Source of the DNA: Xenorhabdus hominickii
GTDB taxonomy: Bacteria > Pseudomonadota > Gammaproteobacteria > Enterobacterales > Enterobacteriaceae
Direction of reading: 5' to 3'
Assembly: GCF_002632725.1 (NCBI RefSeq)
Contig: NZ_NJAI01000001.1
Span: 577,015 to 641,014 of the forward strand
Length of the DNA: 64,000 bases
Below are positions 9,340-18,891 of this stretch, piece after piece. Each line of letters starts with the position of its first letter. The first letter of the stretch is position 1. The notes beneath the pieces are model-generated. The model was not told where the DNA came from. It was given only the letters and a program-made list of their open reading frames with translations, and ran no database searches. A program made the translations under genes and the position numbers.

Positions 9340-10200
9340 TTACAGCATATCATTCAGCATGACACCGATACCAAAACGCGTTTGCTTGATGTTGTAATCT
9401 ATCATCGATTCGCCATAACCGCAGAATAACTGGGTATACAAACGAACATGCTTCGATATCGGATAACTCCAACCCAACTCTCCACTGCCGTAACCTCTAT
9501 TCCAGTTATAACGCCCCTGAGCAGTAAACACACTGTCTCCCCAGATATAACCGAACTTCACACGGTAATATCCCATGTAACTATTTATGTCCGCGTTATC
9601 ATCATGACGAGCGCCTTCAGGCAGACGATACCACGACTTTAAATCCACCTGCCAATTGCTGTTTTGCACCATCAAGCGTGCATAGAGTCGGTTCCAGCTA
9701 CGGGAGGTCGATTCCGACCGTCCATTGGATTGATGGCTGATCCCTGTCTCAATCTCTCGCAGATGCCAGCCAGCAAACTCATAGTCTGTCAGCCATGCCA
9801 AAAAAAGTTGCGGTTCATAGTTCGTTTCACGAAACGGGGATGACTCTTTCTTATTACTGAGTTGCCACCATGAACGCTGTGTATAGGAAGCACCAAGTAA
9901 AGAGTCCTCTCCCACAATCCCCCGCCACAGAGGAAAACCAAAACTTATTTGAAAACTGGCTTCATCTTTGCGCACATGATCTACCCAATCATAACTGTGG
10001 ATCGCCTGTTTATTGATCTTGGCACCATAAGTATAAATAATGTAATTCGTATCATAAGGATAGAGCATAAACGGCGAGTCCTGCTCATCTAACATCGCCG
10101 AGAGCACACTTCCTCTCACTATATCAACCTGCTTATTATCGCCATGGGCCCATGGCGATAATAAGCAGGAAATAACCAGAATTTTCGATAGAAAACGCAT
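9340..10200 (-). CDS. pldA: Outer-membrane phospholipase A (PldA/OMPLA)
   Basis: I start at ATG 10200 (286 residues) because AAGGA lies eight bases upstream; the longer frame from 10224 has no ribosome-binding site. Residues 1-20 form a signal peptide ending near WAHG. The rest is a 12-strand barrel with the family block SPFRETNYEPQLFLAW and the active-site segment SHQSNGRSESTSRSWNRLY, which holds the His/Ser of the catalytic pair and the following Asn. The enzyme removes acyl chains from phospholipids in the outer leaflet when dimerised with calcium. A perfect 42-bp palindrome overlies codons 11-25, which is highly unusual. Its own terminator follows. It is divergent from yigI. Confidence 0.95.
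   Translation of the reverse strand: MRFLSKILVISCLLSPWAHGDNKQVDIVRGSVLSAMLDEQDSPFMLYPYDTNYIIYTYGAKINKQAIHSYDWVDHVRKDEASFQISFGFPLWRGIVGEDSLLGASYTQRSWWQLSNKKESSPFRETNYEPQLFLAWLTDYEFAGWHLREIETGISHQSNGRSESTSRSWNRLYARLMVQNSNWQVDLKSWYRLPEGARHDDNADINSYMGYYRVKFGYIWGDSVFTAQGRYNWNRGYGSGELGWSYPISKHVRLYTQLFCGYGESMIDYNIKQTRFGIGVMLNDML
10128..10169. repeat. Perfect 42-bp palindrome within pldA
   Basis: The left arm 10128-10148 begins CCTGCTTATTATCGCC and the right arm 10149-10169 is its exact reverse complement, with no unpaired base. The centre is GGGCCC, with the NcoI-like CCATGG on both sides. It lies over the end of the pldA signal peptide coding region. In DNA it could extrude a cruciform; in mRNA it would fold into a long hairpin about 30 codons-equivalents from the ribosome-binding site or less. 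Confidence 0.97.
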
Positions 10201-10390
10201 TGCTGGTATCCTTATCGTTGTCATTCAAATATCGTCGTTCGAAGATAAAAGAAGATAAAAATTGCCGCTTATTCTACACACTGAATGGTTATTTTTTGTA
10301 GTCAGTTTTTTTCAGAACGCTTTTTTTTTCGAAATGTTTCACAGACTGGTAAGATCGATAATAAAAGCATAAGATTAACAAGTTATTAAC

Positions 10391-10520
10391 TATATCCTTC
10401 ATATTTCAAGTTGCCTTTCTGTTGGCTGTGCTCACTTATCTTAGCCAAATAGTGAGCTATGCCTGAGGATTCATTCACTTGACGCCGCAATGCAACTCGA
10501 TATCTATTGGGTATAGATAA
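10391..10520. repeat. ERIC element, essentially full length
   Basis: About 127 bases between TATATCCTTCATATTTCAAG and the end CTATTGGGTATAGA. Read in reverse it has the ERIC order: ACCCAATAG arm, AAGTGAATGAATCC, central dyad around GAGCTCAC-like sequences, CAGCCAACAGAAAGGCAACTTGAAATATGAAGG. It lies between divergent pldA and yigI; their promoters must be on either side. It is the best-preserved copy in the window and the reference for the shorter ones. Confidence 0.85.
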
Positions 10521-10568
10521 TTTTATTAAATATCAGCGCCTTACTTTTTCATAACCAGGAAACCAATC

Positions 10569-11054
10569 ATGGAAAATACGCAGCGAGCCGACAGAATATT
10601 AACACTAGAAGAAGCCCGTAGGTTTATCGGGGAGGTCTTCGTTTATCATATGCCATTCAACCAACTTCTGGGGCTCGAGCTGATCCGATTCGAACAAGAT
10701 TATGCAGAACTACAATTTCACCATCAAGAAAAGCTAGTCGGTAATATGGCCCAAAAAATCCTGCACGGCGGTGCTATCGCTTCGATACTTGATGTTGCTG
10801 GTGGTTTAGTCTGTACGGGTAGCATTCTGGCTGCAATGGAAACAATCACAGTAGAAGAGATGAAAAAACGATTGCCGACGATAGGTACAATAGACCTACG
10901 TATTGATTACTTGCGTCCAGGACGCGGGGAAGTATTTACCGCCAGCAGTAACGTTATACGAGCAGGCAACAAGGTGTCAGTCGCCAGAATTGAATTGCAT
11001 AATGAAAATCAAGTTCATATCGCCAGCGCGATGGGGACTTATTTGGTTGGGTAA
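10569..11054 (+). CDS. yigI: Hotdog-fold thioesterase YigI
   Basis: The 161-residue protein is a single hotdog domain of the PaaI-like acyl-CoA thioesterase type. The characteristic helix segment [16 protein letters not shown] (about 66-82) and the strand [13 protein letters not shown] are visible. YigI of E. coli hydrolyses medium- to long-chain acyl-CoA and supports growth on conjugated linoleic acid. A CCAGGAAACC stretch upstream contains AGGAA as ribosome-binding site. It follows the E. coli order pldA-yigI-rarD, here with an extra ORF before rarD. Confidence 0.92.
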   Translation: MENTQRADRILTLEEARRFIGEVFVYHMPFNQLLGLELIRFEQDYAELQFHHQEKLVGNMAQKILHGGAIASILDVAGGLVCTGSILAAMETITVEEMKKRLPTIGTIDLRIDYLRPGRGEVFTASSNVIRAGNKVSVARIELHNENQVHIASAMGTYLVG

Positions 11055-11388
11055 GTGTTTTACGGGTAGCGGGTAGTGACAACGTAGGCAGATAAAAATT
11101 AGCCTTGTGTAAATACACCCGCTATTTCTCCTAATATATCCTTTTTCATCTTATATTTACTTCTTTAAGCCATTAAAGAAAATCCTTATTAAGAATAATA
11201 AATAGACAACCAGTCTGATTATATCAGACCTGTAATCACGATAGATAAATCTGCAATAGCCTCTATACAACACATACTTTAACAGTCATCAGCTCAGACA
11301 ATAAAACCCCAGAAAATAAAACTATAATAATTGTTTTCCAAACGTTATTTTAAAATAACTCGCCAATAAATTAACAAGGAAACAAGAT
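11055..11388. other. Intergenic stretch after yigI without recognised features
   Basis: A gene-free, AT-rich stretch of 334 bases. There is no convincing terminator for yigI. AAGGAAAC at 11376-11383 is a good ribosome-binding site for the following orphan ORF. Confidence 0.45.
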
Positions 11389-11852
11389 ATGCAATCTAAA
11401 AATACAGCCGAATCAGAAATCCTAGCAGCGCCGTTGTATATATATGGTATCCCTGTAAAAGACAGCTAGTTGGGTATGCTTCTATTCATATAGGTGGAGT
11501 ACCTCAATTTCCCTGGCCGGATGATTTTCCGGCAATGCAGGATAAAAAGAATGAAATGTATAATGTGTATAATGGGAAAATGTATGCCAACTCACGTATG
11601 GTTCATTCCTACAACTTTATTTATAAAAACTGCTCAACAATAGTTGCCAGGAATATTAAAAGCAGGTGGGGTAGAGCGTGTATTAATCCAATTAAAATAA
11701 AAGGTTATGCAAAAAATATATATTGGACACCTAAAGATATAGCCCAATTATGTAATGAGCAGAGAATTAATAATATGGCTGTAAAAGTACGGGGGCTAGA
11801 TTGCTCTGATAAGCTGAAATTATCATTTAAGGCGTTAATAGGTTTACGATAG
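11389..11852 (+). pseudogene. Orphan hypothetical protein, frameshifted; possible NC-motif cysteine-peptidase-fold domain
   Basis: An ATG with a good ribosome-binding site opens MQSKNTAESEILAAPLYIYGIPVKDS and stops at 11467. The frame one base away continues QLVGYASIHIGGVPQFPWP from 11463 to the stop at 11852. Together this is about 153 residues. The segment YNFIYKNCSTIVARNIKS followed by IYWTPKDIAQL has the look of papain-like or LRAT/NlpC-type domains seen at the ends of secreted toxins, where an NC motif supplies the catalytic Cys and an earlier GHA-type motif the His; here that position reads GYA. That family link is from memory and weak. Neither neighbour is related. I do not recognise the gene; it is broken and possibly a displaced toxin-domain relic. 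Confidence 0.5.
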
Positions 11853-11904
11853 CAATAATAGGTAGGATATAAATTTGATATAGGCTGCACGCAGAAACCC
11901 GATC

Positions 11905-11950
11905 ATATTCCATTCATATTTAAGATCATGGCGTTGTTGGCTGAACTCAG
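11905..11950. repeat. Degenerate ERIC-like half element
   Basis: CCATTCATATTTAAGATC, then GTTGTTGGCTGAACTCAG, resembles the arm CCTTCATATTTCAAG...CTGTTGGCTG of the full copy at 10391, with substitutions. Nothing else was recognised between 11853 and 12228 apart from AT-rich sequence upstream of rarD. Confidence 0.5.
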
Positions 11951-12228
11951 TCAAATTTTTATGTATTCTTCACCCTCCAAAGATTGTTTTTTACTCTACC
12001 GATGAATGTCATTTTTTCAGTAGGAAAAGTGAATTCAAACATATAATATTAGATTATTAATTCATATAAAAACAATAAATCAGCATAAAACACTATTTGA
12101 ATAAGAAATAATATTTTATTTATTCATTACGTCATTAAATTCTTGTAAATCATTCAACCCGATGCCACATTGTATATGAGCTAACGCTTTCACATCTCTT
12201 CTAAATTATCAAAACATTCAAGGATATT

Positions 12229-13119
12229 ATGAGTAACCAACAGACGGCCAAAGGTATCTTGTATGCCTTGGGGGCTTATCTTATCTGGGGATTGGCTCCC
12301 ATCTACTTCAAGACCATACAGCACGTTCCCCCCGATGAGATCGTATCACACCGCGTTATCTGGTCAGTTTTCTTTATGGTACTGATGCTGACGATGACTC
12401 GTCACTGGCGTCAGGTTTGGGCAGTTGTCCGCCAACCTAAAAAACTGCTGTTATTGGGCATTACTGCCTTCACGATCGCCAGTAACTGGCTCACCTATAT
12501 CTGGGCGGTGAATAATAATCATCTGCTGGAAGCGAGTCTTGGGTATTTTATCAACCCCTTGGTAAGTGTGTTACTTGGCATGTTGTTCCTTGGCGAACGA
12601 TTCCGCCGCATGCAATGGGTAGCTGTAGGGTTGGCATTAATTGGTGTATTGATTCAGATATGGCAATTTGGCTCTGTGCCGATAATCGCCCTATACTTGG
12701 CAACGACATTTGCACTTTATGGGCTGCTCCGCAAGAAGCTGGGAGTGGATGCACAGACCGGCATGATGATCGAAACCGTCTGGGTGTTCCCTGTTGCGCT
12801 GATTTATTTGCTGTTTTTCACGCATACCGTGACCAGCAATATGTTGAATAATACATTATCCCTGAATCTGCTGCTCATCGCTGCGGGTATCATTACCACT
12901 GTGCCACTGCTGTTATTTACCGCCGCAGCCGCACATTTGCGTTTATCTACGCTGGGCTTTTTCCAGTATCTTGGCCCAACGCTGATGTTCTTACTGGCAA
13001 CACTGGTTTATGGTGAAGAAATGGGCCCGGATCGTCTGATCACCTTTGGCTTTATCTGGGCAGCATTGGTTGTCTTTATATTAGATGCGCTTTATACCCA
13101 GCGTCGCTTACATAGATAA
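12229..13119 (+). CDS. rarD: EamA-family permease RarD
   Basis: The 296-residue inner-membrane protein has about ten hydrophobic helices in two EamA repeats. It matches RarD of E. coli (296 residues) at the start (KGILYALGAYLIWGLAPIYFK) and in the second-helix block DEIVSHRVIWS. The name comes from chloramphenicol sensitivity, but the natural substrate is unknown. AAGGATATT precedes the ATG. A strong hairpin follows. It is convergent with corA. Confidence 0.93.
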   Translation: MSNQQTAKGILYALGAYLIWGLAPIYFKTIQHVPPDEIVSHRVIWSVFFMVLMLTMTRHWRQVWAVVRQPKKLLLLGITAFTIASNWLTYIWAVNNNHLLEASLGYFINPLVSVLLGMLFLGERFRRMQWVAVGLALIGVLIQIWQFGSVPIIALYLATTFALYGLLRKKLGVDAQTGMMIETVWVFPVALIYLLFFTHTVTSNMLNNTLSLNLLLIAAGIITTVPLLLFTAAAAHLRLSTLGFFQYLGPTLMFLLATLVYGEEMGPDRLITFGFIWAALVVFILDALYTQRRLHR

Positions 13120-13127
13120 CTAAATAT

Positions 13128-13157
13128 TCTTCCGCCCTTCAATGGGCGGAATTTCTA
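13128..13157 (+). terminator. Rho-independent terminator of rarD
   Basis: TTCCGCCC, loop TTCAAT, GGGCGGAA, followed by TTTCTATTT on the plus strand. It lies just after the rarD stop and may also slow transcription from the convergent corA. Confidence 0.85.
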
Positions 13158-13192
13158 TTTCAGATTCTTAAATTGTCACTTCTCGCTTTCAA

Positions 13193-14146
13193 TTACAGCC
13201 AATTCTTCCGCTTAAAGTAGAGATAAGGCGCCAGCCCCGCGGCAATCATCAGGCCGATGGCCGCCGGATAACCGAATGTCCAATGTAATTCCGGCATAAA
13301 TTCGAAGTTCATACCATAACTGGAAGCCACCAGTGTTGGTGGCAGAAACACCACGGAAACAACGGAGAATATTTTGATAATGCGGCTCTGTTCGATGTTG
13401 ATGAACCCCATCGCGGCCTGCATCAGGAAGTTAACTTTCTGGAACAGCGATTCATTGTGCGGTAACAAGGATTCGATATCCCGCAGGATCTCACGGGCCT
13501 GCTCTAACTGATTTGCGGGTAAACGGGCACGACGCACAAGGAAGTTCAGGGCACGCTGACTATCCATTAGACACAGACGAACTTTCCAGCCAATATCTTC
13601 CTGCTCAGCAAGGTTAGACAGAGCTGAATCAAATTCATCCCCCTGCTTGCCTTCCATAATGACTCGGCTCAGGGATTCCAGCACACTGTAGATGTTTTCA
13701 ATGACATCAGCCAACTGTTCAATCTTGGTTTCGAACAAATCCAACAGCAGTTCATAGGCATTCCCGTCAACCATCGTCTGGTTACGGGCGCGCATTCGGT
13801 ACAATCGAAATGCAGGGAGTTCACGCTCTCGCAATGTGTAGAGACGACCGTCACGAATAGTAAACGCGACTGTCGAGTTGCCAGCATGATCTTCGGCATC
13901 TTCAAAGTAGAAGAATGAATGGACGTGCATACCGTCTTCATCTTCAAAAAAACGTGCCGATGCCTCAATGTCATCCAATTCGGTGCGGGTTGCCAAGGCT
14001 TGTCCCAGCTCATTCTGGACTCGGAGACGATCTTCATCCCCCAAACCCACCAAATCTACCCACATGGAGTCAGATAACTGATCACCTTCTTCATCAATTT
14101 CCAGACGGAGCAGGCGATTATTCTCTAATTTAAATGCGTTCAGCAT
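13193..14146 (-). CDS. corA: Magnesium/cobalt transporter CorA
   Basis: The 317-residue protein matches CorA in length (316 in E. coli). A large acidic cytoplasmic N-terminal domain (1-250) leads through the long stalk helix to two C-terminal membrane helices. The first ends in the invariant GMN ion-selectivity motif (residues 278-280, in [12 protein letters not shown]), and the C-terminus is the basic YFKRKNWL. CorA forms a pentameric Mg2+ channel. It stands alone, convergent with rarD and downstream of the uvrD operon on the same strand. Confidence 0.97.
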   Translation of the reverse strand: MLNAFKLENNRLLRLEIDEEGDQLSDSMWVDLVGLGDEDRLRVQNELGQALATRTELDDIEASARFFEDEDGMHVHSFFYFEDAEDHAGNSTVAFTIRDGRLYTLRERELPAFRLYRMRARNQTMVDGNAYELLLDLFETKIEQLADVIENIYSVLESLSRVIMEGKQGDEFDSALSNLAEQEDIGWKVRLCLMDSQRALNFLVRRARLPANQLEQAREILRDIESLLPHNESLFQKVNFLMQAAMGFINIEQSRIIKIFSVVSVVFLPPTLVASSYGMNFEFMPELHWTFGYPAAIGLMIAAGLAPYLYFKRKNWL

Positions 14147-14234
14147 GTACCATAAGTCTCCTTATACTCCCTACTTTTATCGTAAGGCGCGAATGTTACG
14201 CTCATAAGAAAAAGCCTGTCAACATTCGACCGGA

Positions 14235-16400
14235 TTATTGGCCAGTTTCGAGTCTGGCATAAGCGGCCACCAGCCATTTAATGCCTTCACCCTGAAACGC
14301 GATTTGCAAACGGCAATGTTCCCCACTGCCTTCTATATTGATAATCGTCCCTTCACCAAATTTGGGATGGCGTACACGCTGTCCAAGTGAATAACCACTG
14401 TCGCTGGTACTGATAGGTGTTCCCAGTCGCTTATGACTGACCGGACGGGATACCGTCGCCCGCAAACGAACTTCTGCCACGCATTCCGTCGGTAGCTCGC
14501 CAATAAAACGAGATGGACGGTGATGTACTTCTTTGCCATATAAGCGACGACTTTCAGTATAGGTCAGTGTCAGTTTTTCCATCGCCCTTGTTACACCAAC
14601 ATAGGCCAAACGACGTTCTTCTTCCAATCTTCCGCCTTCTTCAATGGACATTTGGCTCGGAAACATGCCTTCTTCCATGCCCACAATAAAGACTTGCCGG
14701 AATTCTAGCCCCTTAGCCGAATGCAGTGTCATCAATTGTACGGCGTCTTGGTAAGAATCTGCCTGACTTTCCCCTGATTCAAGTGCTGCATGAGAAAGGA
14801 AGGCTTGCAATGGCATCAGGTCTTTGTCTTCATCCTGATAGCTGAATTGGCGGGTTGCAGTGACCAACTCTTCAAGGTTTTCGATGCGAGCCTGCGCTTT
14901 TTCGCCTTTTTCTTGCTGATACATCGCCCAGAGGCCGGAATCACGAATAATGCGATCGGTCTGCACATGTAACGGCATCTCCTGCGTTTCGGTTTCCAGC
15001 GCTTCAATCAATTCAATGAAACGCTGCAATGCCGATGCCGCTCGCCCCGCCAGCACTTTTTCCTGAATCAGTAACAGGCTGCTTTCCCATAAGGTTTTTT
15101 GCTGATCACGCGCCACCTGACGTACAACATCAAGCGTTCTGTCACCGATGCCGCGTGTCGGTGTATTTACCACTCGCTCAAAGGCGGAGTCATCATGACG
15201 GTTTGCCACCAAGCGCAAGTAGGATAAGGCATCTTTAATTTCCTGACGCTCAAAGAAGCGTTGACCGCCATAAATGCGGTAAGGCATGGACGCCTGTAAT
15301 AAGGCTTCTTCCAGTACACGGGATTGGGCGTTACTACGGTAGAGGATCGCACACTCTTTCAGTGCCCCGCCATTATCCAGCCAATGCTTGATACGGCTGA
15401 CCACATAACGGGATTCATCCAACTCATTGAAAGCACAGTACAGTGAAATAGGCTCACCTTCGCTTCCTTCAGTCCACAAATTTTTGCCTAAGCGATCGCT
15501 GTTGTGAGCGATCAGGGCATTGGCAGCCTTAAGGATATTGCTGGTAGAACGGTAATTCTGTTCCAGACGGATAGTTTCCGCCCCCGGGAAATCCTTAAGA
15601 AAGCGCTGGATATTTTCTACCTGTGCACCACGCCAACCGTAAATGGACTGGTCGTCATCCCCGACAATGATCACCTTGCCGGTATCGCCAGCCAACAGAC
15701 GGATCCAAGCATATTGAATGCTGTTAGTATCCTGAAATTCATCTACCAGAATATTGGTAAAACGTTCGCGATAATGTTGCAGGATCTGCGGTTTGTTCAG
15801 CCACAGCTCATGAGCGCGTAACAGCAGCTCAGCAAAATCCACCAACCCTGCGCGATCACACGCCTCTTGATAGGCTTGGTAGATTTTCAGCCATGTCGCT
15901 TCCACCGGATTACCATAGCTTTCGATATGCTGCGGACGCAAACCCTCATCTTTCTTACCGTTGATGTACCACATGCCCTGACGGGCCGGCCACTGTTTAT
16001 CATCCAGATTCATCGCCTTGATGATACGCTTGATCAGGCGATGCTGATCCTCACTATCAAGGATCTGAAAATCCTGCGGCAGATTGGCATCAAGATGGTG
16101 GGCGCGCAGCAAGCGGTGAGCAAGGCTGTGGAATGTTCCGATCCACATCCCCCCCTGACTGGTGCCAATCAGGTTTTCAATTCGGTGGCGCATCTCAGCG
16201 GCGGCTTTATTGGTAAACGTTACCGCCATAATGGAAAACAGTGAGGCATTCTCAATTGACAGTAACCAAGCGATCCGGTGGATCAGTACGCGCGTTTTGC
16301 CACTGCCAGCACCAGCCAGCACCAGCATATTAGTACGAGGTGCCGCGACCGCTTCGCGTTGTTTATCATTCAGGCTTTCGAGCAGATAAGAAACGTCCAT
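14235..16400 (-). CDS. uvrD: DNA helicase II UvrD
   Basis: I choose the ATG at 16400 (721 residues, MDVSYLLESLNDKQREAV) because UvrD begins there in E. coli; the frame is open ten codons further. Superfamily 1A motifs are clear: Walker [10 protein letters not shown] (about 28-36), [32 protein letters not shown], and LMTLHSAKGLEF. The C-terminal region after about residue 650 is the RNA-polymerase/UvrB-binding tail. UvrD removes the UvrC-cut oligonucleotide in excision repair, acts in mismatch repair, and dismantles RecA filaments. A LexA box lies 54 bases upstream. It is the last gene of lptM-dapF-yigA-xerC-yigB-uvrD. Confidence 0.97.
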   Translation of the reverse strand: MDVSYLLESLNDKQREAVAAPRTNMLVLAGAGSGKTRVLIHRIAWLLSIENASLFSIMAVTFTNKAAAEMRHRIENLIGTSQGGMWIGTFHSLAHRLLRAHHLDANLPQDFQILDSEDQHRLIKRIIKAMNLDDKQWPARQGMWYINGKKDEGLRPQHIESYGNPVEATWLKIYQAYQEACDRAGLVDFAELLLRAHELWLNKPQILQHYRERFTNILVDEFQDTNSIQYAWIRLLAGDTGKVIIVGDDDQSIYGWRGAQVENIQRFLKDFPGAETIRLEQNYRSTSNILKAANALIAHNSDRLGKNLWTEGSEGEPISLYCAFNELDESRYVVSRIKHWLDNGGALKECAILYRSNAQSRVLEEALLQASMPYRIYGGQRFFERQEIKDALSYLRLVANRHDDSAFERVVNTPTRGIGDRTLDVVRQVARDQQKTLWESSLLLIQEKVLAGRAASALQRFIELIEALETETQEMPLHVQTDRIIRDSGLWAMYQQEKGEKAQARIENLEELVTATRQFSYQDEDKDLMPLQAFLSHAALESGESQADSYQDAVQLMTLHSAKGLEFRQVFIVGMEEGMFPSQMSIEEGGRLEEERRLAYVGVTRAMEKLTLTYTESRRLYGKEVHHRPSRFIGELPTECVAEVRLRATVSRPVSHKRLGTPISTSDSGYSLGQRVRHPKFGEGTIINIEGSGEHCRLQIAFQGEGIKWLVAAYARLETGQ

Positions 16401-16453
16401 AATTACCATCAGTTGTTTACAATGACTCAATTTTTAAGTATGACTGATTGCCA

Positions 16454-16469
16454 CTGTTTTTTTATACAG
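16454..16469. promoter_or_regulatory. LexA (SOS) box upstream of uvrD
   Basis: The 16 bases CTGTTTTTTTATACAG fit the LexA consensus CTG-N10-CAG with the preferred T/A-rich centre. It lies between the yigB stop (16484) and the uvrD start (16400). E. coli uvrD is also LexA-repressed. This gives uvrD a damage-inducible promoter inside the operon. Confidence 0.88.
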
Positions 16470-16483
16470 ATTTCAATTTGAAA

Positions 16484-17200
16484 TTATATCAGTGCTATCA
16501 AAGAAGCCAAATCAGAAATCTCAACATGTGGAACCAAGCGCCCTTCAGGTTCCCGCATCAGATCTTTATTTTCGATATTAATCCAGCAAGCCTGCATTCC
16601 ACTGTAAATTGCCCCTTCTACATCCGTCTTCAAATTATCCCCCACATGCAAGATCTGATTTATGGGCAGATTCAGCCGCTCAGCCGCCAGATGGTACATA
16701 TCAGGGCAAGGCTTGGAACGCCCATCTACACCCGCTTTCAGGACAAATTCAAAATAAGGGGCCAACCCACAAGCAGCCGGTTCAGCATTCCCATTAGTGA
16801 TAGCCACCAGCGGTATTTTTGCTGCGAGTGCAGACAAGGTCTGATGGGTTGATTCCGCAACAGTGATTTGATTACGCCAGTACGTAAAGCAAGACATAAT
16901 CTCATCGGCACCACGCCTTATTTCCTCACCATTAAAACCGTGATGGCTGAACATAAGTTCTGCAGATTGCTGGCGCCATAGGGTGACGTCATGGTAAATC
17001 TCCGGCTCTAACTCAAGAACAGCCTGCCGATATAAACGCAAATCTTCATATTCAAAGCTGCTGAACCTGGCATCGTACTGCCGAATAAAACACAACACTT
17101 CTTTTTCGGTTTTATCGATTACGGGATGATTATCGTAAAGTGTATCATCCAGATCGAATGTCATCGCAGCAAATGGCGCGAGAGGCCGATAAAAACGCAT
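16484..17200 (-). CDS. yigB: HAD-family FMN/5-amino-6-ribitylamino-uracil phosphate phosphatase YigB
   Basis: The 238-residue protein has HAD motif [11 protein letters not shown] (about 15-24), motif II VAITNGN, and motif III/IV with [14 protein letters not shown] and [14 protein letters not shown]. Length and order equal E. coli YigB, which dephosphorylates FMN and the riboflavin intermediate 5-amino-6-(5-phospho-D-ribitylamino)uracil. It abuts xerC: the xerC stop and the yigB start share base 17200, so translation is probably coupled. Confidence 0.93.
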   Translation of the reverse strand: MRFYRPLAPFAAMTFDLDDTLYDNHPVIDKTEKEVLCFIRQYDARFSSFEYEDLRLYRQAVLELEPEIYHDVTLWRQQSAELMFSHHGFNGEEIRRGADEIMSCFTYWRNQITVAESTHQTLSALAAKIPLVAITNGNAEPAACGLAPYFEFVLKAGVDGRSKPCPDMYHLAAERLNLPINQILHVGDNLKTDVEGAIYSGMQACWINIENKDLMREPEGRLVPHVEISDLASLIALI

Positions 17201-18114
17201 TATGATTTCCCTCGTTTAGCTCTGGGGTGGGCGACATCATAGACTTTAGTCAAATGCTGGAAATCCAGATGCGTATATACCTGAGTCGTTGACAGGTTCG
17301 CATGTCCCAGCAATTCCTGTACTGCACGCAAATCACCGCTGGATTCCAAGATATGCGTGGCAAAAGAGTGGCGCAATTTATGGGGATTAATGTGACTGTT
17401 TACACCTTGCTTAATGCCCCATTGTTCGAAGCGTTTCTGTACGTTACGGGCAGAAATCCGTTTCCCGCTTTTGGTGGAAATGAAAAGCGCATTATCTTCC
17501 GGCTCAAACAGTTCCCGCATTTCCAACCAACGTTGAAGCCATTCCTGCGCCACTCGACCAAATGGCACTTTACGCTCTTTACTGCCTTTTCCCTGCACCC
17601 AAACTTCGCCACTTTCCAGATTTAAATGGCGACAATCAAGGCCAACCAGCTCAGACAGACGCAACCCCGCACCATACATCACTTCCAGCATAGTTCTGTC
17701 GCGCACGGACAAAGGATCATTCAAATTGATGTTGAGGAGCTGGTTAACCTCATCCACATCCATATTTTTGGGCAAGAGGCGTTTTTTGCGGGGCGCACTG
17801 ACAGATTTAGCAGGATTGGCTTCCAATTTTCCCTGTGTAACCATCCAATCAAGGAAGCTACGCAAAGAAGAAAGACGCAGTGCCAGGCTGGCAGACTGCA
17901 ATCCAGCCCGACGGCTACGGGAAGCAAACATTCTGACGTGAGTTGGCTCCAGAACCTGCCACTGCTGTATTCCTATCTTCAATGACATCTCCGCCAAAAC
18001 AGCCAAATGGCGTCGATAGTTGGTGATCGTAAGAGGGCTTAAACGTCGTTCAACCCGCAGATAATGCAAAAAGGTTTCCACAGGTGCCAATAATAAGTCG
18101 ATTGGCTGAGTCAT
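17200..18114 (-). CDS. xerC: Tyrosine recombinase XerC
   Basis: The 304-residue protein has the SAM-like N-terminal domain (about 10-95) and the catalytic domain with all six active-site residues: Arg152 (AGLRLSEL), Lys176 (VQGKGSKE), His245 and Arg248 ([10 protein letters not shown]), His271 ([11 protein letters not shown]), Tyr280 (VYTHLDF). With XerD it resolves chromosome dimers at dif under FtsK control. It overlaps yigA by four bases (ATGA type). The gene has the usual place in the dapF operon. Confidence 0.98.
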   Translation of the reverse strand: MTQPIDLLLAPVETFLHYLRVERRLSPLTITNYRRHLAVLAEMSLKIGIQQWQVLEPTHVRMFASRSRRAGLQSASLALRLSSLRSFLDWMVTQGKLEANPAKSVSAPRKKRLLPKNMDVDEVNQLLNINLNDPLSVRDRTMLEVMYGAGLRLSELVGLDCRHLNLESGEVWVQGKGSKERKVPFGRVAQEWLQRWLEMRELFEPEDNALFISTKSGKRISARNVQKRFEQWGIKQGVNSHINPHKLRHSFATHILESSGDLRAVQELLGHANLSTTQVYTHLDFQHLTKVYDVAHPRAKRGKS

Positions 18115-18830
18115 GCGCGTTCAATCCAGCGGGACAACAACCCTGGCAGCATTTTCGCCAATTGGTCAAGAATGTCCGTTCCCATTCCTTCGTGATAGTG
18201 ATGTTTATCATGGCTGTTGAAAATGATCATGCCCAAATCTCCTTGTGCCCCTAAAAGGGAGATCGCCACCGAACCAACATGGCGTGCCTGTGGCATCAAC
18301 AGTAAAATTTCTGGGCCGTGCAATGAGCCAAGGTAATGATTTCGATCACCAAATCGCTTAATGCGGACAGGTTCAAAGGTATAGCGGGAAATCGCCAGAT
18401 CCGGTGAGTTCAGTGGTGCACCAAGATGCCATTTATCACTAAACAACCGAATATAGCTGTTACTTAGCCCGAATGTTTTTGACCATAAGCTCAGGCAGGA
18501 AAGAAAATCCTGCAAACTTTTAGCACCAGAGAGATCTGACAACAAGTGCAACAGACGACTAAACAACACTTCGTTTTGTTTAGCCTGTTCCATCAAATGG
18601 TTCAGGTCATTTTCTAGATAACGGATGCGTTTCCTCTGGCGGTTCATATGCCATTCCATCAAAGAAACGCATTCACGCACCGGATGGGGAACCCGTATCT
18701 TATCGACCATATCGGCATTACGGATAAAAAAATCGGGATTATTCAGCAAATAATCCACGACTATTTGATCATCCAGCCTGTCTTCGATGTGCAATGGTTC
18801 GTCTTTTTCACCCATTTTCCAATGCCCCAT
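18111..18830 (-). CDS. yigA: DUF484 family protein YigA
   Basis: The 239-residue protein belongs to DUF484: a short N-terminal helical part with [18 protein letters not shown], a coiled segment ([28 protein letters not shown] in pieces around 75-100), and a GAF-like C-terminal half with [19 protein letters not shown]. The function is not established in any species. It is always found between dapF and xerC, as here, with a four-base overlap onto xerC. Confidence 0.9.
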   Translation of the reverse strand: MGHWKMGEKDEPLHIEDRLDDQIVVDYLLNNPDFFIRNADMVDKIRVPHPVRECVSLMEWHMNRQRKRIRYLENDLNHLMEQAKQNEVLFSRLLHLLSDLSGAKSLQDFLSCLSLWSKTFGLSNSYIRLFSDKWHLGAPLNSPDLAISRYTFEPVRIKRFGDRNHYLGSLHGPEILLLMPQARHVGSVAISLLGAQGDLGMIIFNSHDKHHYHEGMGTDILDQLAKMLPGLLSRWIERA

Positions 18831-18891
18831 ATTTCAAAAATGGCTTAATACACACAGAGCCAATCGCAAATAACCCATCGTAAATGGCCCA

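Noticed and set aside
16401-16430. Ten-residue N-terminal extension of UvrD
   Set aside because: The family start MDVSYLL lies at 16400; comparable open but unlikely extensions were also trimmed for dapF, trxA, wecB, wecC, wecE, wzxE, wzyE and wzzE.
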